Part shown: positions 16,418 through 23,689 of the stretch, in pieces | Layout: each line of letters opens with the position of its first letter | Position numbering within the stretch: position 1 is the first letter of the stretch | The notes under the pieces: generated by a model | What the model was told of the DNA's origin: nothing | What the model saw: only the letters and a program-made list of their open reading frames with translations | The model's database searches: none | Source of the DNA: Candidatus Desulfatibia profunda | Lineage (GTDB): Bacteria > Desulfobacterota > Desulfobacteria > Desulfobacterales > UBA11574 | Assembly: GCA_014382665.1 (NCBI GenBank) | Contig: JACNJH010000164.1 | Coordinates: 1-42,509 of the forward strand | DNA: 42,509 bases | Direction of reading: 5' to 3' | Translations under genes and position numbers: made by a program

Positions 16418-16491
16418 AAAAAATGGCCAACCGCGCCGCTGTCGATTAGCCATTAAGGAGGAAAGCTGATGAAGAAATTTATCAGTTTTCC
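16416..16491 (-). ncRNA. Predicted sigma-54-dependent small RNA, about 76 nt
   Basis: On the minus strand the predicted transcript starts at 16491 or 16490, the correct distance from the -24/-12 element. Its first bases GGAAA-A-CUGAU pair with AUCAG-C-UUUCC to form a 10-bp hairpin with one A-C mismatch and a 10-nt loop. A short unpaired UCCUU follows. The last part is a 12-bp stem with two G-U pairs (16454-16443 with 16433-16422), a 9-nt loop, and eight U residues (16423-16416, two of them in the stem). This is a textbook intrinsic terminator. The segment UUUCCUCCUU is complementary to Shine-Dalgarno sequences. The gene sits downstream of a sigma-54 regulator gene on the same strand. It is untested; the structure was folded by eye. 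Confidence 0.65.
16422..16454 (-). terminator. Intrinsic terminator of the predicted small RNA
   Basis: The stem is AATGGCTAATCG with CGGTTGGCCATT around a 9-nt loop, followed on the minus strand by a T run reaching 16416. There is no T tract on the plus side, so it works for leftward transcription only. Confidence 0.75.
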
Positions 16492-16499
16492 TTTTGTTG

Positions 16500-16517
16500 T
16501 TGCAAGTTTCCTGCCAA
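16500..16517 (-). promoter_or_regulatory. Sigma-54 promoter of the predicted small RNA
   Basis: On the minus strand the sequence reads TTGGCAGGAAACTTGCAA. GG and GC are exactly 10 bases apart, and only one base departs from TGGCACG-N4-TTGC. It points away from the response-regulator gene and toward the terminator at 16454-16416. The three palindromes lie upstream in the usual place for activator sites. Confidence 0.65.
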
Positions 16518-16635
16518 AACATAAAAATACTATAAAATAATTTAAAGTTGTTAATTAACGTTTAATTTATAATACGTTACAAGATAAGACCGTCACGAGG
16601 TTCTTTGCTGCCATGCCACCAACATCCGGCATGGT

Positions 16636-16651
16636 GTTCAAACTTTTGAAC
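16636..16651. promoter_or_regulatory. Palindromic activator site 1
   Basis: GTTCAAACTTTTGAAC is a 16-bp palindrome with one central mismatched pair. Its centre is about 150 bp upstream of the predicted small-RNA start. It has the same half-site (GTTCAAA) as the two others. Confidence 0.6.
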
Positions 16652-16712
16652 CGGTCGAACTGCAAATTCATGCAACCCATTAATTTGGCTATAAAAGCCT
16701 AAAACATCAGGA

Positions 16713-16728
16713 GTTCAAAAATTTGAAC
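16713..16728. promoter_or_regulatory. Palindromic activator site 2
   Basis: GTTCAAAAATTTGAAC is a 16-bp palindrome with one mismatched pair. Its centre is exactly 77 bp from that of site 1 and about 230 bp upstream of the predicted start. Confidence 0.6.
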
Positions 16729-16789
16729 ACATAAAAGGGAATTCCGTGTAACAATCTAAAATATAATAAAATAGTGCCGGTGCCCTCCA

Positions 16790-16805
16790 ATTCAAAATTT
16801 TGAAC
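16790..16805. promoter_or_regulatory. Palindromic activator site 3
   Basis: ATTCAAAATTTTGAAC is perfect over its inner 14 bp. Its centre is exactly 77 bp from that of site 2. It lies just after the response-regulator gene's stop. An extra TTTGAAC half-site occurs at 16862-16868. Confidence 0.6.
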
Positions 16806-16857
16806 TCCAACATCTCCACCCGCTAAAACCTGTATAACCTCCAACTATTGTTAATAA

Positions 16858-18237
16858 TTAATTTGAACCGGTGTCCAATTTGAACTTTTTTATTTTCCAG
16901 TTTAGTCCGCTTTTTCCGATGCCGAGCAATTCGGCTGCCTTGGATTGGACGTTGTCGGTCAACCTCAAAGCCCTTTGGATCATCTTTTTTTCTATCATTG
17001 CCAGGGTGTCATCCAGTTTGGCATCCGCCGGGATCCCTTCAATGTGTAATGTATTGTAAACACTATTTTTAAACTCCTTGGGCAGACCCGTTATCGTTAT
17101 GAGGCTGCCTTGGCACAACACCATGGCGCGCTCGATAACATTTTCCAGTTCGCGCACATTTCCGGGCCAGCTGTAATCGTGAAAAAGACGTTCAACTTCC
17201 GGATCAACACCCGTTATAAGGGTTTTGGATATATGTTCGCCTGTATATTTTTTTATAAAATGGTCGACCAGGGGGCGAATATCTTCCAGATGCTGCCTTA
17301 AAGGCGGCAGGACGATGTGCACCACATTCAGTCGATAGTAAAGGTCATCCCGGAAGCGCCCCTTGTGCATTTCGTCTTTCAAAGTTTTATTTGTTGCCGC
17401 AATAATGCGGATGTCGACAGACAAAGACTTCATTCCGCCGACGCGTTCAAAGCCCTTTTCCTGGAGAACCCTCAGAAGTTTTACCTGAAGGTTGTGAGAG
17501 AGCTCACCGATTTCATCCAAAAACAGAGTCCCGCCGTCAGCCAGCTCAAATCTCCCTTTTTTCGTGGCAATGGCACCGGTAAAGGCACCCTTTTCATGGC
17601 CGAAAAGCTCGCTTTCCAGAAGACTTTCGGCGAGCGCACTGCAGTTCACCGCAATAAAAGGCTTATCACGCCGCGGACTGTTAAAATGAATCGATTTGGC
17701 CACCAGTTCCTTGCCGGTTCCGCTTTCACCTTCGATCAGCACCGTTGCATTAACCGTCGCAACTTTACGAATAGTTGCGAAAACATCCTGCATGACTTTG
17801 CTTTTGCCGATGATATTCCCGAAACGGTAGTGGGATTCGACGGCGTCGCGAAGGTGTCGGTTTTCCTTGACCACCCGAAACATGGCGATGGCCTTGTTTA
17901 CATAAAGAACCAGCCGCTCGTTGTCAAACGGCTTGAGTACATAATTGTAAGCACCTTTCTGCATTGCCTCCACAGCCTTATCCACAGTTCCGTGAGCCGT
18001 CATCATGATGACCGGAAGCTCCGGATCTTCGGTTTTGATATGCTCAAGCAGTTCAATACCGTTCATAGCAGGCATCTTCATGTCTGTCAGTACCAGGTCC
18101 ACATCGGAATGTTTGAGAATATCAAGGGCCTCCTGGCCGCTGTTGGCGGTTAAGGTTTCAAAGCCTTCTTCTTCCAGAACCGCACTTAATATCGGCGGAT
18201 AATTTTTTTCATCGTCTACGATCAGGACCGTTTCCAT
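16858..18237 (-). CDS. NtrC-family sigma-54 response regulator
   Basis: The protein has 459 residues. Residues 1-120 are a receiver with the phospho-accepting Asp52 (TDMKMP), Thr in MMTAHG and Lys in LKPF. The AAA+ domain (about 140-375) has Walker A (GESGTGKE), an intact sigma-54 contact loop GAFTGA, Walker B ([10 protein letters not shown]) and the GNVREL motif. The C terminus is a Fis-type helix-turn-helix ([21 protein letters not shown]). It should therefore activate RpoN promoters. The ATG at 18237 follows GAGAGG and lies two bases after the kinase stop. Three palindromes and a sigma-54 promoter lie directly downstream on the same strand, its likely target. The signal is unknown. Confidence 0.92.
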   Translation of the reverse strand: METVLIVDDEKNYPPILSAVLEEEGFETLTANSGQEALDILKHSDVDLVLTDMKMPAMNGIELLEHIKTEDPELPVIMMTAHGTVDKAVEAMQKGAYNYVLKPFDNERLVLYVNKAIAMFRVVKENRHLRDAVESHYRFGNIIGKSKVMQDVFATIRKVATVNATVLIEGESGTGKELVAKSIHFNSPRRDKPFIAVNCSALAESLLESELFGHEKGAFTGAIATKKGRFELADGGTLFLDEIGELSHNLQVKLLRVLQEKGFERVGGMKSLSVDIRIIAATNKTLKDEMHKGRFRDDLYYRLNVVHIVLPPLRQHLEDIRPLVDHFIKKYTGEHISKTLITGVDPEVERLFHDYSWPGNVRELENVIERAMVLCQGSLITITGLPKEFKNSVYNTLHIEGIPADAKLDDTLAMIEKKMIQRALRLTDNVQSKAAELLGIGKSGLNWKIKKFKLDTGSN

Positions 18238-18239
18238 GA

Positions 18240-19667
18240 CTATACCTCTCGTCTTACGGGTATTTCCACCGTAACCTTGGCGCCGCAATCCTGTCTATTG
18301 CTGATGCGGAGCTTCCCTCCATGAGACTCGATAATATTTTTTACGATACCAAGGCCCAATCCGGTTCCCTTTTCCTTGGTTGTAAAAAAAGGACTCCAGA
18401 TCTTTTCCAAAAGGTCTTCAGGAATACCCTGGCCTTCATCTTCAAAATGGATGGATACCATATTACCGTGTGAAGTGATTGAAACATAGATTTTGCCACC
18501 GCCCGGCATGGCCTGCATGGCATTTATTAAAATGTTAAGAAATGCCTGATACAACATGTCGGAATCGGCAAGTACTCGCGGAAGATTATCATCACAATGT
18601 GTTTCGATCACATAGCCTTCTGCTTGGATCTGTGATGCCAGAAACGTGATATTCTTTTCAAGAATCTCTTCAATGCTGCACAGCACCAGGCTCGGGCTCT
18701 TGGGTTTGGCATAATTTAGAAAATCTGTTATGATGTTGTTTAAACGGACAGATTCTTCAATAATGATAGCGGGTATCGAATTTGAAGGATCGGAACTGCC
18801 CATTTTTTTCTTTAAAAGTTCGGCGGAGCTTCTGATAATGCCCAATGGATTCCGGATTTCGTGGGAAACAGCCGCTATCATCTCGCCCAGTGAAGACAAA
18901 CGTTCGGCTCGATTGAGTTGCTCCTGGAGCCGGAGCTTCTCCAATGCTCTTCTTTCGCTGATGCCTTCACCCCTTTTGACCACCAATAGAAGCACTAAAA
19001 AAAGCAGTCCCATGACCACAGTACAGGTAATGATAATGCGTATCTGAAAATCGAAAATTGCTTTGTAATCTTCAGATAAATCCTGCACAATTTCCACAAC
19101 TCCAAGCACCGGGCCGGATATTCTGGAAAGTGGTTGTTCGGCACGCAGCGGCGCAAAGGTAATTAATTTGCTGTCACGGGGCAATCCCAAGAGAATTTCA
19201 ATCCAATTGCCTCTTTGAATCAGCTTTGAAGTCGACTTGCCGGCAATGGCATCCTGATAGGCTTTGCCGCCAAGATCCGTTTTGCCGACCACAGTCGTGT
19301 CAAAGCTGTAAGAAATAGTGTCCTCCATATCGTAGATGTTGACCATGTCGATTTTAAAGCTGTGAAGTGTGCTACGGACGACTTTATCCATGTAATTAAA
19401 CTGATTTTCATCACTGAGCCGAATCCTGCCGAATTTCAAAACCACCGGAATAATAAACTGCAAAAAAACCTGATGGTTCAGGTTCTCGATCAGCAGATGG
19501 GCATAGTCTTCACTCTTTTTTTGCTGCAGGCTCTTGGCCAAGTGCGTGTTGAACAAAGAGAGAATCAGTGTCCCCATAAATATTAAAATCAGACTCGTAA
19601 ATGTAAAGTATTTGACCAGCCTGAAAGGTTTGACTTGTTCTTCTGATGTTTGCAAGTTCGCAGCCAA
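18240..19667 (-). CDS. Sensor histidine kinase paired with the sigma-54 regulator
   Basis: The protein has 475 residues. Two membrane spans (about 22-44 and 208-230) flank a periplasmic sensor region of about 160 residues. The coiled linker leads to VSHEIRNPLG with His269, followed by the N box (NILINAMQAM), G1 (DEGQGIPE), F box (WSPFFTTK) and G2 (GTGLGLGI), all intact. The architecture resembles ZraS/AtoS-like kinases. The start is a TTG at 19667 with AGGA upstream; no earlier start exists before a stop and no ATG lies before the first membrane span. The regulator gene follows two bases later, so the pair is co-translated. It is transcribed away from the pilus operon. Confidence 0.9.
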   Translation of the reverse strand: MAANLQTSEEQVKPFRLVKYFTFTSLILIFMGTLILSLFNTHLAKSLQQKKSEDYAHLLIENLNHQVFLQFIIPVVLKFGRIRLSDENQFNYMDKVVRSTLHSFKIDMVNIYDMEDTISYSFDTTVVGKTDLGGKAYQDAIAGKSTSKLIQRGNWIEILLGLPRDSKLITFAPLRAEQPLSRISGPVLGVVEIVQDLSEDYKAIFDFQIRIIITCTVVMGLLFLVLLLVVKRGEGISERRALEKLRLQEQLNRAERLSSLGEMIAAVSHEIRNPLGIIRSSAELLKKKMGSSDPSNSIPAIIIEESVRLNNIITDFLNYAKPKSPSLVLCSIEEILEKNITFLASQIQAEGYVIETHCDDNLPRVLADSDMLYQAFLNILINAMQAMPGGGKIYVSITSHGNMVSIHFEDEGQGIPEDLLEKIWSPFFTTKEKGTGLGLGIVKNIIESHGGKLRISNRQDCGAKVTVEIPVRREV

Positions 19668-20228
19668 GACTCTATATTCCTAAATATTTCCTGACAGTAG
19701 AATCGGGCAACGACGCCTTTATGTCTTTGTGCGCAAATCGAATGCCGGCATCGTTTCACTTTTTTTATTTAATGGGTTCGTCTGTAATCAACCCTTCAAT
19801 CATATATGGAATCGAAAAGTTAAAGTCAAGGTAAAGCTTTAGTTTCATTGATACTATGAGCGGTCTGCTTTCTGCCTGCAAAACACTTGCTTGGAGGAAA
19901 ACCTTCAGCCTTTAGGACCGAGTATATTTTTTAACTTTCCTTAAAAGAAGCCAAATCAGTATTGCTGATTTTTAAGGTACTTAATCAGGTTTTTTTAGTT
20001 AATCATCTGATCTTACATCTTTTGTCGCATTTTTATCATACTATATCTAGTAATTGAATAAAAAACAACACAATATAATGTAATTACGTATAATTTATAT
20101 ATAATTATGCATAAAAGTGCTTGACAGGCCTAAAATTTTTTCCAATGATGAGATAACTCGATTCAGATCCAAATGAATCTTTCGTTGGCTAAGGTTTTTT
20201 TATTTGATAATAATAGTAAGGTTTTTTT
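19668..20228. other. Divergent intergenic region between the kinase and the HTH-pilM operon
   Basis: These 561 bases hold no gene. A weak 7-bp hairpin (AAATCAG/CTGATTT) lies near 19953-19971. From about 20040 the DNA is very AT-rich. A promoter candidate lies at 20123-20151, and a 14-bp direct repeat (TAAGGTTTTTTTAT) occurs at 20190-20203 and 20217-20230, the second copy covering the start of the HTH gene. Confidence 0.5.
20123..20151 (+). promoter_or_regulatory. Sigma-70-type promoter candidate for HTH-pilMNOPQ
   Basis: A perfect TTGACA near 20123 is followed after 17 bases by AATGAT, a poor -10. No sigma-54 element is seen ahead of this operon. The start would lie about 75 bp before the HTH gene. 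Confidence 0.3.
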
Positions 20229-20426
20229 ATGAGCCGTAATTCCCTAAAAAAAATCAGAGAATCTTTGCTGATGAGCCGAACCGAATTGGCTCGCAAGGCA
20301 GATGTCTCGCCCATGACGATTGCGCGAATAGAAAAAGGTATGCCATGCCGAATGGAGACTCAACGAAAGATTTTGTTAGCTCTGGGCTTTAACCTTTCCG
20401 ACAAAAACAAAATTTTCGGTGATTAG
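20229..20426 (+). CDS. Small XRE-type helix-turn-helix regulator
   Basis: The 65-residue protein is almost entirely a Cro/C1-type helix-turn-helix (residues about 8-60; MSRTELARKADVSPMTIARIEKG). It lies 16 bp ahead of pilM on the same strand, so it probably regulates the pilus operon or itself. The ribosome site is weak (AAGG followed by seven T). The start codon region is part of a 14-bp direct repeat. Confidence 0.85.
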   Translation: MSRNSLKKIRESLLMSRTELARKADVSPMTIARIEKGMPCRMETQRKILLALGFNLSDKNKIFGD

Positions 20427-20442
20427 GCATAAAAGGTATATT

Positions 20443-21498
20443 ATGTTTTTCAAAAAAAAAACCAATATTATCGGTCTGGATATCGGTTCCAGCACAATTA
20501 AGGCCGCTGAAGTTGTAGAGACCAAAAAGGGACAAACCCTGAACAATTTTGGCATGCTTCATATTGCACCAGGGATAATAGAAGAGGGTACGATTAAGGA
20601 CCATGCAGCCGTTTCTGCAGCCATCCGTGAACTCTTTAAAACCAGCAACATAAAGGACAAGAATGTCGCCATATCCATTGGGGGCTACTCGGTTATTGTA
20701 AAAAAGATCAATGTTCAAACGATGACTGAAGATAAGCTCCAGGAGACGATCCATTTTGAAGCTGAACAATACATTCCCTTTGACATCAGTGATGTAAATC
20801 TAGATTTTCAAATACTGGGAGAAAGCGAACACAACCCGAATCAAATGAGCGTGCTCCTTGTCGCGGCCAAAAAGGATATGGTTAACGATTATCTCCATCT
20901 GGTCGAAATGGCCGGACTGAATACGCTTATCATCGATGTTGATGCTTTTTCCTTGCAAAATATCTATGAATTTAATTATACAACCGAGGATGAAAGTGTC
21001 GCCTTAATTGATATCGGAGCCAGCAAAACGTCACTGAATATCCTCAAAGGCTATTCGTCCGTATTCATGCGGGACGTTTCGCTGGGATGCGGCCAGATCA
21101 ATCAACAAATCGTCTCGCTTGCGGATTGTTCGATAGAGGAAGCCGAGGACATTAAACACAGCGAACAGCCGGAACTAATTTCCCTTGACGATTTGAGGAG
21201 TATTGTATCGTCGGTTGTTGCTGATTGGACCACTGAAATAAAACGGGCTCTCGATTTCTTTTATTCTACATACCCTGAAGATCATATTACGAGGATTATT
21301 CTAAGCGGTGGTGGCGCCAACATTAAGGAATTTCGACAACTTCTGGCCGCCGAAACTTCTGCAGAAGTTGAAATTATAAACCCCTTCGTAAACTTTTCTA
21401 TCGACAGTAGTCGTTTTGATGCTTCCTATCTTGAAAAAATAGCGCCACAGGCTGCTATTTGCATGGGGCTGGCAATCAGAAGGGTTGATGACAAATGA
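20443..21498 (+). CDS. pilM: Type IV pilus inner-membrane platform protein PilM
   Basis: The protein has 351 residues. It is an actin-like ATPase of the type IV pilus assembly platform, cytoplasmic, binding the N terminus of PilN. The nucleotide-binding motifs of the actin fold are visible: phosphate-1 (GLDIGSSTIKAAEV) near residue 11, phosphate-2 (VALIDIGASKTSLNIL) and the adenosine motif (IILSGGGANI). The ATG at 20443 is preferred over the upstream in-frame extension because it follows AAAAGG and gives the family's normal start. The stop overlaps the pilN start by four bases (ATGA). Confidence 0.95.
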   Translation: MFFKKKTNIIGLDIGSSTIKAAEVVETKKGQTLNNFGMLHIAPGIIEEGTIKDHAAVSAAIRELFKTSNIKDKNVAISIGGYSVIVKKINVQTMTEDKLQETIHFEAEQYIPFDISDVNLDFQILGESEHNPNQMSVLLVAAKKDMVNDYLHLVEMAGLNTLIIDVDAFSLQNIYEFNYTTEDESVALIDIGASKTSLNILKGYSSVFMRDVSLGCGQINQQIVSLADCSIEEAEDIKHSEQPELISLDDLRSIVSSVVADWTTEIKRALDFFYSTYPEDHITRIILSGGGANIKEFRQLLAAETSAEVEIINPFVNFSIDSSRFDASYLEKIAPQAAICMGLAIRRVDDK

Positions 21499-22118
21499 TA
21501 CGAATTAATTTACTTCCTTATCGGGCGAAAAAAAGAGCAGAGAATATTCAGAGGCAGGTAACTATCTTTTTAATCTGTTTTTTCGTTATTCTTGCGGCCA
21601 TGTTATACTACAACATGACCCTATCAAGTAAGATCGATCAACTGAATGCCAAGGTAGAAGACATAAATGCCGAGATTGCCAAGGTTGAAAGGCAAGCCAA
21701 AAAGGTAGATGAGCTTAAAAAAGAACTCCAAAAACTCAATCAGAAAATAGCCATTATAAAGAATCTTGAAGCGCAGCGTAAAGGGGCTGTCCGTCTACTG
21801 GATGATATGACGCAAATGGTGGCTGAAGACAGGACAAGTTCAGATTCAGGCGCTTTAGAAGGCAAAGAAAGCGAGAAGATTAAACGCTTATGGTTCACCA
21901 GCTTTCAGGCAAATGGAGACGACGTTAAAATCAGGGGGATTGCCTTGGACAACAAAACAGTAGCAGATTTCATGACCCGCCTTGAGGTTTCAAAACTTTT
22001 TATCAACGTAAATTTGCAGAGATTACAACAGCAAAAGATAAAAAACTTGAACCTTAAGAACTTTGAAATCTCCTGCACCAGGGCGCCATCGAAAAATGAC
22101 GAAAAAGATAAAAAATAA
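21495..22118 (+). CDS. pilN: Type IV pilus assembly protein PilN
   Basis: The protein has 207 residues. It starts with the family's conserved motif (MIRINLLPYR), which binds PilM. One membrane span (about 22-42) is followed by a coiled coil (about 45-95) and a periplasmic ferredoxin-like domain (about 125-200). PilN and PilO form the inner-membrane alignment complex that links the motor to PilP and PilQ. It overlaps pilM by four bases and ends 28 bp before pilO. Confidence 0.95.
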   Translation: MIRINLLPYRAKKRAENIQRQVTIFLICFFVILAAMLYYNMTLSSKIDQLNAKVEDINAEIAKVERQAKKVDELKKELQKLNQKIAIIKNLEAQRKGAVRLLDDMTQMVAEDRTSSDSGALEGKESEKIKRLWFTSFQANGDDVKIRGIALDNKTVADFMTRLEVSKLFINVNLQRLQQQKIKNLNLKNFEISCTRAPSKNDEKDKK

Positions 22119-22146
22119 AAAGCTGCATGGTTAAGGCTAAAAGATA

Positions 22147-22761
22147 ATGAAAAAAATCGATATTGCTAAAATCATCGAACCGATCCTCAAAGGAATGGAC
22201 AAGATCGGAAAGCTGTCCAAGCTATATCGGATTCTGATAAGTTTGGGGGTCATCGTTTTATTTGCCGGGCCGCTTATATATTTCTCCTATCTGCCCAAAA
22301 TGCAAAAGATTGATGAATTAAACAAAACAGTTGCGGACCTTGACCAGAAGCTAACGCAGTTAAAGGCAAAGGCTAGACAACTCAAGGCTGTTCAGAAACA
22401 ATTTAAAGCAGCCGAAAATGAATTTAAAGTTGTCATGCAAGCGCTTCCCGAAAAAAAGGAGATTCCGAATTTGCTGGCGAGCATTTCGGGTTCAGGCATG
22501 GATGCCGGTCTGGAATTTATCCTTTTTGAACCAAAGGGGGAAAACAGTAAGGATTTCTATGCTGAAATTCCTATATCTATTAAAGTTTCAGGAAATTACC
22601 ACAATGTTGCCATGTTCTTCGACAAGGTTTCAAGGCTGTCCAGAATTGTCAACATTGACAACATTAGCATAACCGGTCAAAAGGGCGCAAAAGGAGAAGA
22701 CAGTCTAGCGACATCATGTACGGCGATTACTTACCGGTTTGTTGAAAAGAAATCCAAATAA
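22147..22761 (+). CDS. pilO: Type IV pilus assembly protein PilO
   Basis: The protein has 204 residues. A cytoplasmic N-terminal stretch leads to one membrane span (about 28-52), a coiled coil with periodic Lys and Leu (about 58-105) and a periplasmic domain with the family pattern (FYAEIPISIKVSGNYHNVAMFFDKVSRL, about residues 138-165). It forms heterodimers with PilN. The start has a purine-rich upstream region without a strong ribosome site. Confidence 0.94.
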   Translation: MKKIDIAKIIEPILKGMDKIGKLSKLYRILISLGVIVLFAGPLIYFSYLPKMQKIDELNKTVADLDQKLTQLKAKARQLKAVQKQFKAAENEFKVVMQALPEKKEIPNLLASISGSGMDAGLEFILFEPKGENSKDFYAEIPISIKVSGNYHNVAMFFDKVSRLSRIVNIDNISITGQKGAKGEDSLATSCTAITYRFVEKKSK

Positions 22762-22824
22762 GGTAAGTTTTTAAGTTAACAAGGAAAAACACAAGCAAAA
22801 CCAAAACAAAAAGAATCTTAGATT

Positions 22825-23688
22825 ATGTTGAAATATCCTGCTGCCATTCGTGCCATCGTCTGTTTTTTATGTTTTGTTTCCTTTATGTGGGGATGCGACA
22901 AACAGTCTGAAGCACCCCTGGAGCCCAAGGTGATAACCAAGAAAATTGTTGCCAAAAGGGATGTAACAGCTCCTAAGGAGCCCCAGAAGATATCCGCTGA
23001 AAAACCGGAAATGAAAGAACAAGTACCGGCACCCAAAACAGATGTCGCGGCAAAACAAATATCGAAACCGGAAGGGGAAACCGTGGCAAAACAGATGCCA
23101 GGGCCGGAAGGGGAACCCAAGGCAAAGCAGGTGCCGGAAACAAAGGTGGCGATCGCGGCAAAACAGGTGCCGGAAGCAAAGGTAGCGATCGCGGCAAAGC
23201 AGGTGCCGGAAACAAAAGCGGAAACTCTGCCTGATACTGAAAAGATCGAAACTGGTGAACCAGAGACAAAATTAGTGGCCTCATTGGCCCCGGACGTTCT
23301 ATCTAAAACCACCGATGTCTATGATCCGCAAGGGAAGCTTGATCCGTTTGCACCGTTATTTCAAGAAGAACAGGCGGAGCCGGTTGCTGTGTCGCCGCAA
23401 AAAACCGAAAAACCCCGCCGGCTGCTTACACCCCTTGAAAGAGTGGATCTGAGCCAGCTCAAGCTTGTGGCTGTAATCCAAGCCATGAGCGGAGATAAAG
23501 CCATGGTTCAAGACGCTTCGGGGAAAGGGTATATCGTTAAAAATGGTACTTATATCGGAACCAGTTCCGGCAAGATAATAGAGATTTTAGCGGACAGGAT
23601 CATTGTCGAAGAAAAGGTTGAAGATCTTTACGGTAAGGTTTCTGTCCAAAAAAAACCACTTATAATTCAGAAACCTCCTGGAGAATAA
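22825..23688 (+). CDS. pilP: Type IV pilus lipoprotein PilP with expanded repeat linker
   Basis: The protein has 287 residues, longer than most PilP proteins. The N terminus is a lipoprotein signal (FVSFMWGC, lipid on Cys at about residue 30). A Lys/Pro/Glu-rich linker (about 40-150) contains a 12-residue repeat (AKQVPETKVAIA) present about two and a half times, encoded by 36-bp direct repeats around 23125-23215. The C-terminal PilP domain (about 165-287; DPFAPLF, LKLVAVI, GKGYIVKNGTYIG) contacts PilN/PilO and the secretin. The linker repeats may vary in number between strains. Two bases separate its stop from pilQ. Confidence 0.92.
   Translation: MLKYPAAIRAIVCFLCFVSFMWGCDKQSEAPLEPKVITKKIVAKRDVTAPKEPQKISAEKPEMKEQVPAPKTDVAAKQISKPEGETVAKQMPGPEGEPKAKQVPETKVAIAAKQVPEAKVAIAAKQVPETKAETLPDTEKIETGEPETKLVASLAPDVLSKTTDVYDPQGKLDPFAPLFQEEQAEPVAVSPQKTEKPRRLLTPLERVDLSQLKLVAVIQAMSGDKAMVQDASGKGYIVKNGTYIGTSSGKIIEILADRIIVEEKVEDLYGKVSVQKKPLIIQKPPGE
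23125..23215 (+). repeat. 36-bp tandem repeat inside pilP
   Basis: The word GTGCCGGAA recurs at 23131, 23167 and 23203, exactly 36 bp apart, in units that differ at only a few bases. The period is a multiple of three, so the frame is kept. It encodes the flexible linker of PilP. Confidence 0.85.
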
Positions 23689-23689
23689 C

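Larger units (their letters stand above)
16418..16857. other. Regulatory region between the TPR gene and the response-regulator gene
   Basis: This 440-base region holds the predicted small RNA, its sigma-54 promoter and the three evenly spaced palindromes. The rest is AT-rich with no convincing protein gene. A 23-codon open frame on the plus strand (16469-16540) lies entirely over the RNA and its promoter and is treated as a mirror image. Confidence 0.6.

Noticed and set aside
16469-16540. A 23-codon plus-strand open frame with a perfect AAGGAGG ribosome site
   Set aside because: It lies exactly over the predicted minus-strand small RNA and promoter; its ribosome site is the complement of the RNA's CCUCCUU. 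No promoter or conserved peptide feature supports it, though it cannot be fully excluded.
16636-16805. CRISPR-like array of short repeats at regular 77-bp intervals
   Set aside because: Repeats are 16-bp palindromes with 61-bp intervals, only three units, and there are no cas genes; activator sites explain them better.
17317-18153. A 278-codon plus-strand open frame
   Set aside because: It is the antisense shadow of the sigma-54 response-regulator gene, which has clear domain motifs on the minus strand.
22818-23312. A repeat-rich 164-codon minus-strand open frame
   Set aside because: It mirrors the repetitive linker of pilP; the pilP frame has the lipoprotein signal and conserved domain.
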